Source of the DNA: JABMPX01 sp964649795
GTDB lineage: Bacteria; Patescibacteriota; Minisyncoccia; Portnoybacterales; UBA2143
Assembly: GCA_964649795.1 (NCBI GenBank)
Contig: CAZYQY010000010.1
Coordinates: forward strand, 1 to 23,684
Reading direction: 5' to 3'
DNA length: 23,684 nt
Translations under genes and position numbers: made by a program
In this document: piece by piece, positions 14,201 to 21,385 of the stretch
Layout: the number at the start of each line of letters is the position of its first letter
Numbering within the stretch: the stretch's first letter is position 1
Notes under the pieces: generated by a model
Databases searched by the model: none
The model's input: the letters and a program-made list of their open reading frames with translations, nothing else
What the model was told of the DNA's origin: nothing

Positions 14201-15820
14201 TTACTCCTTCTCAATAACAACGCTTTCCCCTTCTGACAATCCCTTAATAATCTCTACGCTATTTTCACCTTCTATGCCTGTTTCAATTACTTTCTCCTTT
14301 ATTTCATCATTTTCAAGAATTAAAACATATTTATCTCCATTCTTTTCTTTGATTAGATAATAAGGCAAGTATAAAACATCTTCTCTTTTATCTGTTTGAA
14401 TATCTAAATTAACTGTCATGCCTGGCTTTATTCTTTCGTCTTCCCCGTCAAAAATAGAAGTTATTTTGTAATATATCACTCCAGAAACAATTGTCTCTGC
14501 TGGATCAATTTTAATAATCTGGCCAAAAAATTCTTCATCTGGCCCCAAAGCATCTAAGGTCATTTCTACTCTGTCCCATAATTTTACCTTGGATACTTCT
14601 GTTTCAGAAACATTTGCCTCAATTTGGAAAGAGCCTGAACTAATCATTGAAATAATTGTTGAATTAACAGAAGCTATTTCCCCTTGTTCTCCCTGCATAG
14701 ATGTGATAATGCCCGCTGTTGGAGATCTTAAAATTGTCTTGTTAATTTTTGCCTGGACTTGAGAAACATTAGCTCTAGCTTGTCTTACTTGAGCTTGAGC
14801 TAAATCAATATCAGATTCACGAGGCCCTGCTTGTCTTAATGCTAATTCGTTCTGGGCCTTTTCCAATGCTGTTTTAGCTGTTTCAAGATTGGATTCAGCA
14901 GTATTTATGCTATTTTGATTAGTTATTTTAGTTGAGTTAATTGTCTGTTCAGCTGAAGTTAAATTGACTAATTCTGTATCAATATTTGATCTTTCTGTAT
15001 CAATGCTGGTTTCATCAGATGAAGAAACGCTGTTGGAAACACTGGGGTCATCTAAAGCAGCGCGAATATATGCCAAGGCATTTCTAATGCTGGTTATTGC
15101 TGATTTCATTTCGTCCAATGCATTATCTATATTATTATGGCTTGGGTCAGATTCAGCTGTATTTAAATAATCTTCAGCCGTTGATAAATCATTTTGCGCA
15201 ATATTCTCTTTTTCCTTAACATTAGAAGCCAGCTGGCTTGTTCCATTAAAATATTCTTTTCTTATTCTAGAAAAAGTTATTAAAAGAGCCCTGTCAGCTG
15301 ATGTATAAGCCGTTTTTATAATATCCAAAGCGTCTTCATATGCCTCGTCTAAATCATTGTCTGCGTCAGTTTCTATATCAATCAAGGCCTGCTCTTTATT
15401 TTCAATTTCAACTTCTGTATTAATAACAGCGGTTTTATAAACCTGAATATCTTCTGGCCTGTTCCCAGCAAAAATTTGATCCAGTTTAGCTTGAGCAATT
15501 CCTAAAGCAGCTTGATTTGCCTGTAATTGAGCATTTAATTCAGAGGCGTCTAATCTAACTAAAACATATCCTGTTTGCACATTATCTCCAATTTTTACTT
15601 CAATGCTTTTTATTTTCCCCTGATTTTCAAACTGCAATTCAATTTGCTTAGCTGGGATAACGGTTCCTGTAACAGAAACATTTTGGATAACTTCTCCTTT
15701 AGCAACAAGGACAATTGAATAATCCAAATCTTTTTTGCCAAAAATTGCCTGATAAGCAAAATAGCTGCCTATAATAATAGCAGCAGCGCTCACGATAATA
15801 ATAATTTTCTTTTTACTCAT
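14201..15820 (-). CDS. MacA/HlyD-family periplasmic adaptor with enlarged coiled-coil domain
   Basis: Membrane-fusion (adaptor) subunit of the efflux system. One N-terminal TM anchor (about 4-24) is followed by the first half of the lipoyl/barrel-sandwich domain (GTVIPAKQIELQFENQGKIK; IKSIEVKIGDNVQTGYVLVRLD), a long alpha-helical hairpin (about 95-365), the second half of the lipoyl domain (ILRSPTAGIITSMQGEQGEI) and the beta-barrel/membrane-proximal domains. At 539 residues it is well above the usual 370-400; the extra length is an insert at about 130-330 rich in Asp, Glu, Ser, Thr and Ala in place of a regular coiled coil. No outer-membrane partner gene is nearby, as expected for a monoderm-like cell. 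It is first in the operon and its ATG lies 7 nt from a perfect -10. Confidence 0.9.
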   Translation of the reverse strand: MSKKKIIIIVSAAAIIIGSYFAYQAIFGKKDLDYSIVLVAKGEVIQNVSVTGTVIPAKQIELQFENQGKIKSIEVKIGDNVQTGYVLVRLDASELNAQLQANQAALGIAQAKLDQIFAGNRPEDIQVYKTAVINTEVEIENKEQALIDIETDADNDLDEAYEDALDIIKTAYTSADRALLITFSRIRKEYFNGTSQLASNVKEKENIAQNDLSTAEDYLNTAESDPSHNNIDNALDEMKSAITSIRNALAYIRAALDDPSVSNSVSSSDETSIDTERSNIDTELVNLTSAEQTINSTKITNQNSINTAESNLETAKTALEKAQNELALRQAGPRESDIDLAQAQVRQARANVSQVQAKINKTILRSPTAGIITSMQGEQGEIASVNSTIISMISSGSFQIEANVSETEVSKVKLWDRVEMTLDALGPDEEFFGQIIKIDPAETIVSGVIYYKITSIFDGEDERIKPGMTVNLDIQTDKREDVLYLPYYLIKEKNGDKYVLILENDEIKEKVIETGIEGENSVEIIKGLSEGESVVIEKE

Positions 15821-15827
15821 AATTTAG

Positions 15828-15856
15828 ATTATATAATCAAAAATAACGCAAGTCAA
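15828..15856 (-). promoter_or_regulatory. Efflux-operon promoter, near-leaderless
   Basis: On the minus strand TTGACT (15856-15851), exactly 17 nt, then a perfect TATAAT (15833-15828) and only 7 nt to the adaptor ATG (15820). The predicted start is on or beside the A of ATG and there is no Shine-Dalgarno site, so the mRNA is probably leaderless. The promoter lies between the coding region and repeat copy B. Confidence 0.65.
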
Positions 15857-15892
15857 TAAATATTATTTATAAACCACACTTTAGAAGATAAA

Positions 15893-16050
15893 CAGGCATG
15901 GCCTTAAAGAGCAACATCCTTGCGTAGCAAGGTTGTGCGAGAAAGGCCGTGCCTGGTCAGATTTTTTGCTTGTTTCTCCAGATTCGACCTCTCAAGCGTG
16001 ACCTTGCTTCGCAAGATCACTACTTTCGAGATCAAACCTGTCGAAACTCT
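15893..16050. repeat. Composite hairpin repeat, copy B (inverted relative to copy A)
   Basis: The 255-nt gap between the adaptor gene and the SIMPL gene holds the efflux promoter and this element. Its first hairpin (15893-15955) has the stem CAGGCATGGCCTT with AAGGCCGTGCCTG and a CCTTGC-GTA-GCAAGG inner loop. Positions 15893-15967 match the reverse complement of copy A at 73 of 75 bases. A second, weaker hairpin (15983-16045) is bounded by TTCGAC and GTCGAA and contains GTGA-CCTTGC-TTC-GCAAGA-TCAC, repeating the inner core of hairpin 2 of copy A. Both copies present the same end to the efflux operon. The elements are visibly more GC-rich than the genes around them, pointing to a mobile or amplified palindromic repeat. 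Confidence 0.85.
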
Positions 16051-16075
16051 TCAGGCTCAGCTTCTTATAATCTTG

Positions 16076-16852
16076 TTAATTTATCTCGTAAGTGATGCTC
16101 ACTGAAACTTCTATTTTGTTCTCTCCTGTTTCTATCTGAGGTATTTCTCCACCGCCTCCTACAGCCATTTCTTTCATTAAGCCATAGTCATTATATCGCG
16201 GAGCATAACCGCTTTCATCAAAATTAACAATTCTAACTAAATCTATTCCTAATTGACTAGCTATTTCCTTGGCTTTTTCTTTAGCTTCCTTAATTGCCTG
16301 TTCTCTGGCCTGTTTTTTAAATTCATCCTCTTTATCAACAGTAAACTGCAAATCACCAACTTGATTAGCTCCAGCATCAGTTGCTTTCTCAATTATTTCT
16401 CCAATCTTATCCAAATTACGTATTTTAACCTGGATAGATTGAGTTATTTCGTATCCAGCTAAAACTCTTTCCCCACTCGGATAAATACTGTTTTCTCTCC
16501 TATATTCATAACGAGGATAAAGATTAAAAGTAGTTGTTTTCAAGTCCTTTTCCTCAATCCCCAAATTTTTCAGAGAATCAATAATATTATTCATTTTCTT
16601 TGTATTTTCAGACATTGCTTGAGCAATTGTTTTGGTTTCTGTTTTAACTGAAAAAGTAGTTAAAGCCAAATCTGGCTTAGTATAAACTTCTCCTTGGCCA
16701 GAAACAGTAATCGTATTTTTTGTTTCAATTCCCTGGCCAATATATTTTCCTTCTTTAATTTTATTCTGAATTCCAACAACTGTTGAAATAGCTAAGACAG
16801 CTAAGAAAACAATTAAAACGCCTAATAAAAATTTATCTTTTAAAAATTCCAT
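16076..16852 (-). CDS. SIMPL (DUF541) domain protein
   Basis: A 258-residue protein with an N-terminal TM/signal anchor (about 8-27, LLGVLIVFLAVLAISTVVG) and a SIMPL domain: NTITVSGQGEVYTKPDLALT (about 45-64), a VKTETKTIAQAMSENTKKMN helix, LKTTTFNLYPRYEY, and EQAIKEAKEKAKEIASQLGI toward the end. SIMPL proteins are exported or envelope-associated and largely uncharacterised; the name comes from a mouse signalling protein, and oxidative-stress roles are reported for bacterial members. It lies 13 nt downstream of the one-TM protein gene and ends the operon next to repeat copy B. Confidence 0.85.
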   Translation of the reverse strand: MEFLKDKFLLGVLIVFLAVLAISTVVGIQNKIKEGKYIGQGIETKNTITVSGQGEVYTKPDLALTTFSVKTETKTIAQAMSENTKKMNNIIDSLKNLGIEEKDLKTTTFNLYPRYEYRRENSIYPSGERVLAGYEITQSIQVKIRNLDKIGEIIEKATDAGANQVGDLQFTVDKEDEFKKQAREQAIKEAKEKAKEIASQLGIDLVRIVNFDESGYAPRYNDYGLMKEMAVGGGGEIPQIETGENKIEVSVSITYEIN

Positions 16853-16865
16853 AGTTTTGATTAAA

Positions 16866-17363
16866 CTATTTTATTGCTTTTAAAAATGGCCCAACTACGC
16901 CATTTACAAATTCTAAACAACTTTCTCTGTCAGTATAGAACCAAATAATAAAACCAAGGATTAAAACAAGTATTAAAATTCCTAAAAATGAACGGCTGAT
17001 AAAAAGCCGCAAAATCTTGCTTATCCAAAGATTTTTGCTCTTACTTTCTATTTTTTTTAAATCTTTCTCAAGTTTAAAATCATAATATTTATAAAATTCT
17101 GTTTTTTCTATTAAAAATTTCTTAAGATTATCTTTATGAAAACTGCTGTCTGGGCCTTGTTCTAATAAAAATAAAAGACCGGAAAACTTTATTGCCTCGG
17201 TTTTATCAATATTCTTTAAAATATTCTTTATTTCAGCAACCCACATAAACCATTCTGTTTTATCGCTTTTTAAAGAAATTAAAAGTTTCTTTCTTTGTTC
17301 TGAATCAATAAATTTCTTAGAAAGTTTTTCTAACTCTTTAGCTAATTTTTTCTTTGAAAGCAT
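16866..17363 (-). CDS. Unknown protein with single C-terminal membrane helix
   Basis: A 165-residue protein I do not recognise. Residues 1-118 are highly charged and predicted helical (Lys-, Glu- and Leu-rich, with several KK and EK clusters), followed by one strong TM helix (about 122-145, SFLGILILVLILGFIIWFYT) and a short tail with one Cys. This is the layout of a tail-anchored or membrane-tethered helical protein. It sits 15 nt after uppP and 13 nt before the SIMPL gene. A possible internal promoter ends 6 nt before the ATG. No function is inferred. Confidence 0.65.
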   Translation of the reverse strand: MLSKKKLAKELEKLSKKFIDSEQRKKLLISLKSDKTEWFMWVAEIKNILKNIDKTEAIKFSGLLFLLEQGPDSSFHKDNLKKFLIEKTEFYKYYDFKLEKDLKKIESKSKNLWISKILRLFISRSFLGILILVLILGFIIWFYTDRESCLEFVNGVVGPFLKAIK

Positions 17364-17369
17364 ATAAAT

Positions 17370-17398
17370 ATTTTAGCATCAAACGAATAACGAAGCAA
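17370..17398 (-). promoter_or_regulatory. Possible internal promoter before the one-TM protein gene
   Basis: TTGCTT (17398-17393), a 17-nt spacer and TAAAAT (17375-17370) on the minus strand, with 6 nt between the -10 and the ATG at 17363. The -35 is weak and lies inside the 3' end of uppP, but the spacing is the same as at the other near-leaderless promoters. Confidence 0.35.
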
Positions 17399-18170
17399 TA
17401 ATTAATATTCCAAAAACAAGAACAAAATAGCCAAAATTTATTTTTTTGGCTATTTTTAATAATAAATCAATAGTTATTAAACCAAAAACAAAAGAAAAAA
17501 TTAATCCAAAAATCATTGGCAAGGAAAATTCTAATTTACTTAAATTAAGTGCAATATTTCCGCCTAAAACAATTGGCAAACTCATTAAAAAACTCAATTT
17601 TAAAGCAATTTCTTCATTAAATTTTCTTAAAAGCAGAGTTGAAACAGTTAATCCAGAACGCGACAAACCAGGCAGAACAGACAGACCCTGCATAAAACCA
17701 AGTAATAAACCGTCTTTATTATTCAACTCTTCTGCCTTCTTATGCTGACCTGTCCTTGCTTTAATCTGCAATCCTCCAGTAATTAATAATAACAAGCCAA
17801 TTATCAAAGTAATTGTTTTTGTTGACAAAGTTAATTGCTCTTCAAATCCAGAAAAAACTTTGAATAAAATAAAACCTAAAAAGGAACTAATTAAAGTGGA
17901 TATTATAAGAAACTTAAAAATCTTTTGAATATTTTTTTCAGCTGACTTGTAATTAAATAATGTCTTAAGCAAAGACCAAACATCCTTGCGGAAATATATT
18001 AAAGCAGCTAAAAATGTTCCTAAATGAAGAAATAATGCCTGTTTAATAATTGTTTCAAGGGTTTGTTCTTCAAAAAAATTCTTTGCTATTAAAACAATTA
18101 CCCCTTCTGAGCTAATGGGCAGCCATTCAAAAATTCCTTGAATAATCCCTAAAATTATTTGCTCTAACAT
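17379..18170 (-). CDS. uppP: Undecaprenyl-diphosphatase UppP/BacA
   Basis: Dephosphorylates undecaprenyl diphosphate to recycle the lipid carrier of peptidoglycan and polysaccharide synthesis; 263 residues, about eight TM helices. Motif 1 reads GIIQGIFEWLPISSEGVIVL (8-27) and motif 2 contains LPGLSRSGLTVSTLLLRKF with the catalytic Arg. In motif 1 the glutamate of the E. coli EGLTE pair is Gln11 while the second (Glu15) is kept. The usual SSxGH reads SSEGV, so the conserved histidine (E. coli His30) is replaced by Val24. The start overlaps the upstream membrane-protein gene by 7 nt. The family is certain; the changed histidine may mean altered catalysis or a related but different substrate. 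Confidence 0.88.
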   Translation of the reverse strand: MLEQIILGIIQGIFEWLPISSEGVIVLIAKNFFEEQTLETIIKQALFLHLGTFLAALIYFRKDVWSLLKTLFNYKSAEKNIQKIFKFLIISTLISSFLGFILFKVFSGFEEQLTLSTKTITLIIGLLLLITGGLQIKARTGQHKKAEELNNKDGLLLGFMQGLSVLPGLSRSGLTVSTLLLRKFNEEIALKLSFLMSLPIVLGGNIALNLSKLEFSLPMIFGLIFSFVFGLITIDLLLKIAKKINFGYFVLVFGILIIASLFV

Positions 18171-18685
18171 ATTTTATTACTAATCCTCTTTATTAAGAAT
18201 ACATAAGCTATTAAGCCGCCTATTAAGGCAGTTAAAAGCTGAGGCCAGCTCATCATTATGGATATACTCTGGGCTATTTCTTTTTGAAAAAGCAGATTAA
18301 CAACCACAGAACTAATACTAAAAAGGAAAATAAATTTGATAAAACTTGCTGAAATTATAGCCAGCCAATAATTCTTTTGCCTTAAAAAGGCAAAAATTGA
18401 AATTAAAATAATATTGCCAATTATAATAAAAGGGATCATTGGAGCAAGCACTGAAGGCAAAAGACCAACTGTAAAAGCGATTAAGCTTGGCACAAGCGCA
18501 ATTAAAACTGCACCTCTAATGCCCAAAAGAATTACTGAAATAAAAAGCGCTGCATTAACAATAGAGCCGGTAATAATCTGATGTCCTAATAACGGAGCAA
18601 CTGTAACAATTCCTGTTAAAGCAATAAATTGGCTCATAGTATAAAGCTTTTCTTTCTTTATTGCTAAAATTTTTGTTTTGTTCAT
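18164..18685 (-). CDS. Polytopic membrane protein, ECF S-component-like
   Basis: A 173-residue integral membrane protein with about six hydrophobic helices (around 17-35, 42-60, 61-80, 83-103, 108-135 and 147-167). The size, lack of long loops and a VTVAPLLGHQIITGSIVNAA segment near the N-terminus resemble substrate-binding S components of ECF transporters, which bind a vitamin or metal and dock to a shared energising module. No ATPase or T component lies beside it. It overlaps the hydrogenase gene by 4 nt (ATGA) and uppP by 7 nt, so it is co-translated with the hydrogenase, and a link to hydrogenase function (cofactor or metal uptake) is possible but unproven. Confidence 0.55.
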   Translation of the reverse strand: MNKTKILAIKKEKLYTMSQFIALTGIVTVAPLLGHQIITGSIVNAALFISVILLGIRGAVLIALVPSLIAFTVGLLPSVLAPMIPFIIIGNIILISIFAFLRQKNYWLAIISASFIKFIFLFSISSVVVNLLFQKEIAQSISIMMSWPQLLTALIGGLIAYVFLIKRISNKIC

Positions 18686-20394
18686 ATTTTAACCTCTCTT
18701 TCTTTTGGAGAATAACTCGTATGACAAATAGAATGAATTATTTCCTTTGAATTAAGAAACTCATTATAAACTTTTTTAATTATTGGATTATGATGAGCTA
18801 ATCTGATTTCTTCTTTATTATCAATCTTGTAGAGACCATCTGCTCTTTTTTGCCTAATTTCCTTATCAACTGGCACTGGCTGTCCCCCGCCCCCAATACA
18901 TCCGCCAAAGCAAGCCATAACTTCCACTGCGTCATATAATTTAGGATTTTCCTTTAATTCTTCTAAAATTTTCTTGGCATTTCCTATGCCATTAACTACT
19001 GCTATTTTAACTGATTTGCCATTAATGTTTATAACTGCCTTTTTAATTCTTTTTGCTCCTCTTACTTGCTTAAATTCTACGTTTGACAATTCTGTCTTAG
19101 TTATTTTTTCATAAGCAGTTCGCAAAGCTGACTCAACTACTCCTCCGCTAGCTCCATAAATTACTCCTGCTCCGCTTGGGATACCAAGCGGTTCATCTAT
19201 TTTTTGAGGAGAAATTTTTGCTAAATCAATTTTATTTTTTTTAAAAAGATAAGCCAATTCCCGGGTAGTTAAAACATAATCAACCGGCTTTATCCCGTCA
19301 ATTTCTAATTCTTTCTTCTTAATTTCATATTTCTTAGCAACGCATGGCATTATTGAAACAACTGTTATTTTCTTTGGATCAATGTTCTCTTTTCCAGCCC
19401 AATAGGTTTTAATTAGCCCGCCTAAAATAACTTGCGGGGACCTGGTAGTGGCTAGATTAGGAATAAATTCCGGTTCATAAAATTCAATAAATTTTACCCA
19501 AGATGGACAGCAAGAAGTAAAACAAGGCGTAGTTTCTTTTTCAAGCTTTTCTGCTAATTCATTAGCTTCTTCAATGGTAGTAAAATCAGCTCCAACAGAA
19601 GTGTCAAAAACCTTATCAACTCCTAATTTTTTAATCCCAGCCACTAATTGTTCTGTAATTATTGATCCTTGAGGCAAACCAAATTCTTCGCCAATGCTTG
19701 TTCTAATGGCCGGAGCAAATTGAAAAACAACAGTTTTGTCTTTATCCTGAAGAGGTTTTTCCACATCTTCAAATTCGCCTACTGCTTCAAAAGCGCCTAC
19801 TGGACAATGAACAATGCACTGACCGCAGTAAATACAATCTTTTTTCTCATTCTTAGTAGGAACAACTTGAAAAAGATGGCCTTTTTCTTTAATTTTCAAG
19901 AAATCAACTCCCTGCTGATGGCAAACATCAACACAATTACGGCAATCAATGCATTTAGAGCTGTCAAAAATAATAGAAGGGCCAAATTGATAAACTGGAT
20001 AACCTTTTTTCCTGTTTGGAAATCTTGTTTTATCAACCCCATATTTCTTAGCCAGCTTAAGGAGTTGGCAATTAAAATCCCAAATACAATCATCACACTC
20101 TTCGCAATGCTGAGCAAAAATTAGTTCTAAATTAATCTTCCTGGCTCTGTTGATTTTTGCTGATTCAGTAATAATCTCCATGCCTGGCTCTGCTTTTGTT
20201 GAACAGGAAGCATGCAATCCCTTTCTGCCTTTTATTTCAACCAAGCACATCCGACAATTAGCTTTTATTTTCAAATCTGAATGATAACAAAGAGCCGGGA
20301 TATCAATCCCATTTTCTTTTGTTACTTCTAAAATTGTCTGCCCCTCTAAACAATTAATCCCTTGACCGTCAATTATAACCTTAATCTTTCTCAT
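18682..20394 (-). CDS. hydA: [FeFe] hydrogenase catalytic subunit (CpI-like, modular)
   Basis: Reversible H2 formation from reduced carriers; 570 residues, nearly the length of clostridial CpI. Domains in order: plant-type [2Fe-2S] (Cys36, 47, 50, 64), the His-Cys3 [4Fe-4S] motif HCEECDDCIWDFNC (His96, Cys100, 103, 109), a two-[4Fe-4S] ferredoxin domain (Cys148/151/154/158 and 187/190/193/197), then the H-cluster domain. All three signatures are intact: L1 TSCCPSW (293-299), L2 MPCVAKKYE (349-357) and L3 EVMACFGGCIGGGGQP (491-506), and the C-terminal small-subunit-like segment with CHTSYSPKE is present. It overlaps the NuoF-like gene by 4 nt, indicating a HydAB-type complex that exchanges electrons with NAD(P)H. 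The HydEFG maturases are not in the window. Confidence 0.96.
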   Translation of the reverse strand: MRKIKVIIDGQGINCLEGQTILEVTKENGIDIPALCYHSDLKIKANCRMCLVEIKGRKGLHASCSTKAEPGMEIITESAKINRARKINLELIFAQHCEECDDCIWDFNCQLLKLAKKYGVDKTRFPNRKKGYPVYQFGPSIIFDSSKCIDCRNCVDVCHQQGVDFLKIKEKGHLFQVVPTKNEKKDCIYCGQCIVHCPVGAFEAVGEFEDVEKPLQDKDKTVVFQFAPAIRTSIGEEFGLPQGSIITEQLVAGIKKLGVDKVFDTSVGADFTTIEEANELAEKLEKETTPCFTSCCPSWVKFIEFYEPEFIPNLATTRSPQVILGGLIKTYWAGKENIDPKKITVVSIMPCVAKKYEIKKKELEIDGIKPVDYVLTTRELAYLFKKNKIDLAKISPQKIDEPLGIPSGAGVIYGASGGVVESALRTAYEKITKTELSNVEFKQVRGAKRIKKAVININGKSVKIAVVNGIGNAKKILEELKENPKLYDAVEVMACFGGCIGGGGQPVPVDKEIRQKRADGLYKIDNKEEIRLAHHNPIIKKVYNEFLNSKEIIHSICHTSYSPKEREVKI

Positions 20395-21365
20395 AATAGT
20401 TTTTTAATTAAACTACGAAAAGGAACAACTACGCCCTTGCCAAGAGAACAGAAACTTGTTTCTTCTAAAACAAAAAAAATATCATTAAATAATTGCTTGT
20501 CAATTTTATTCTTTTCTAATATTTCGGATATTCTATAAACACCTTCTCTGCAAGGAACACATTTATCGCAATTATTTTCTAGAAAAAAATTAATCCATTT
20601 TTTCATTAAATCAAAATAATCAGTTTTTTTACGGTCAAAAACAATAATTGCCCTTAATCCTTTAACTGGCTGATCTAATTCGCTAGGAAGCAAAATTTCA
20701 CCTGAAACGCCGCCGCCGGCTTGAATAAAAAAGTCAAACTCTGGAAAATTTTTTGTTTCTTTTAAAATTTGCTCTATTGACCAATCTTCTGGTAATTCAT
20801 AAACTCCTTTATTTTCCATTTCTCCGCTAATTGAATAAAAACAGGTTTTTTTATACTCATCCTTGGCAATTTTGGCTATATGGTAAAACGTTTCAGCATT
20901 ATTAATCAAAGTTGGACATTTAAAAAGGCCTTTTTGAGGAGGAAAAGGCGGTTTTATCCTTGGTTCCTGTCTTTTGTTTTCAATAGCGGCAAAAACAGTT
21001 GTTTCTTCTCCAGAAAGATAACCGCCTGTTTTTTTAAAAAGCGCAATTGGTAAATTTTTAGTTAATTCTTCTAATTTGCTTTTAAATTTTTCGTAGTAAT
21101 CCTTGCGAAGATAAATATATGCTGAACTATTGCCTATTGTTTCTAAAGCTATTTTAATCCCTTCAACAACCAGTTCAGGATAGTTCTCCAAAATAAAACC
21201 ATCTTTAAAAACTTCTGGCTCTCCTTCTGAACAATTGCAAATAATGTATTTTTTTTCTGCTTTGGCTGATTTTACCATTTCCCATTTTAATCCAGCAGGA
21301 AAACCTGCTCCGCCCCGGCCCAAAAGCTCATTTTCTTTTAACTTTGCAATAATATCTTTACTCAT
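20391..21365 (-). CDS. NuoF/HydB-like flavoprotein, minimal form
   Basis: A 324-residue protein of the NADH-dehydrogenase 51-kDa/HydB family, linking NAD(P)H through FMN to the hydrogenase. Seen: the FMN/nucleotide Gly-rich motif GRGGAGFPAGLKW (16-28), CNCSEGEPEVFKD (43-55), the GGYLSGEETTVFAAIENKR run (114-132), PTLINNAETF, and the C-terminal [4Fe-4S] motif NCDKCVPCREG plus a fourth Cys (Cys266, 269, 272 and 306). It lacks both the N-terminal [2Fe-2S] and the C-terminal two-cluster extension present in many hydrogenase HydB subunits, and no NuoE-like gene is adjacent. It starts 20 nt after ychF and overlaps hydA by 4 nt. A simple NADH-hydrogenase, or one that bifurcates with a ferredoxin, both remain possible. 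Confidence 0.9.
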   Translation of the reverse strand: MSKDIIAKLKENELLGRGGAGFPAGLKWEMVKSAKAEKKYIICNCSEGEPEVFKDGFILENYPELVVEGIKIALETIGNSSAYIYLRKDYYEKFKSKLEELTKNLPIALFKKTGGYLSGEETTVFAAIENKRQEPRIKPPFPPQKGLFKCPTLINNAETFYHIAKIAKDEYKKTCFYSISGEMENKGVYELPEDWSIEQILKETKNFPEFDFFIQAGGGVSGEILLPSELDQPVKGLRAIIVFDRKKTDYFDLMKKWINFFLENNCDKCVPCREGVYRISEILEKNKIDKQLFNDIFFVLEETSFCSLGKGVVVPFRSLIKKLL

Positions 21366-21385
21366 ATATTGAAAAAATCAAAAAC

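Noticed and set aside
15920..16105. Plus-strand open frame of 61 codons starting MRSKVVRERP
   Set aside because: It is the matching translation of repeat copy B and reads into the SIMPL gene in antisense. Sharing is at DNA level and the hairpin structure explains it better.
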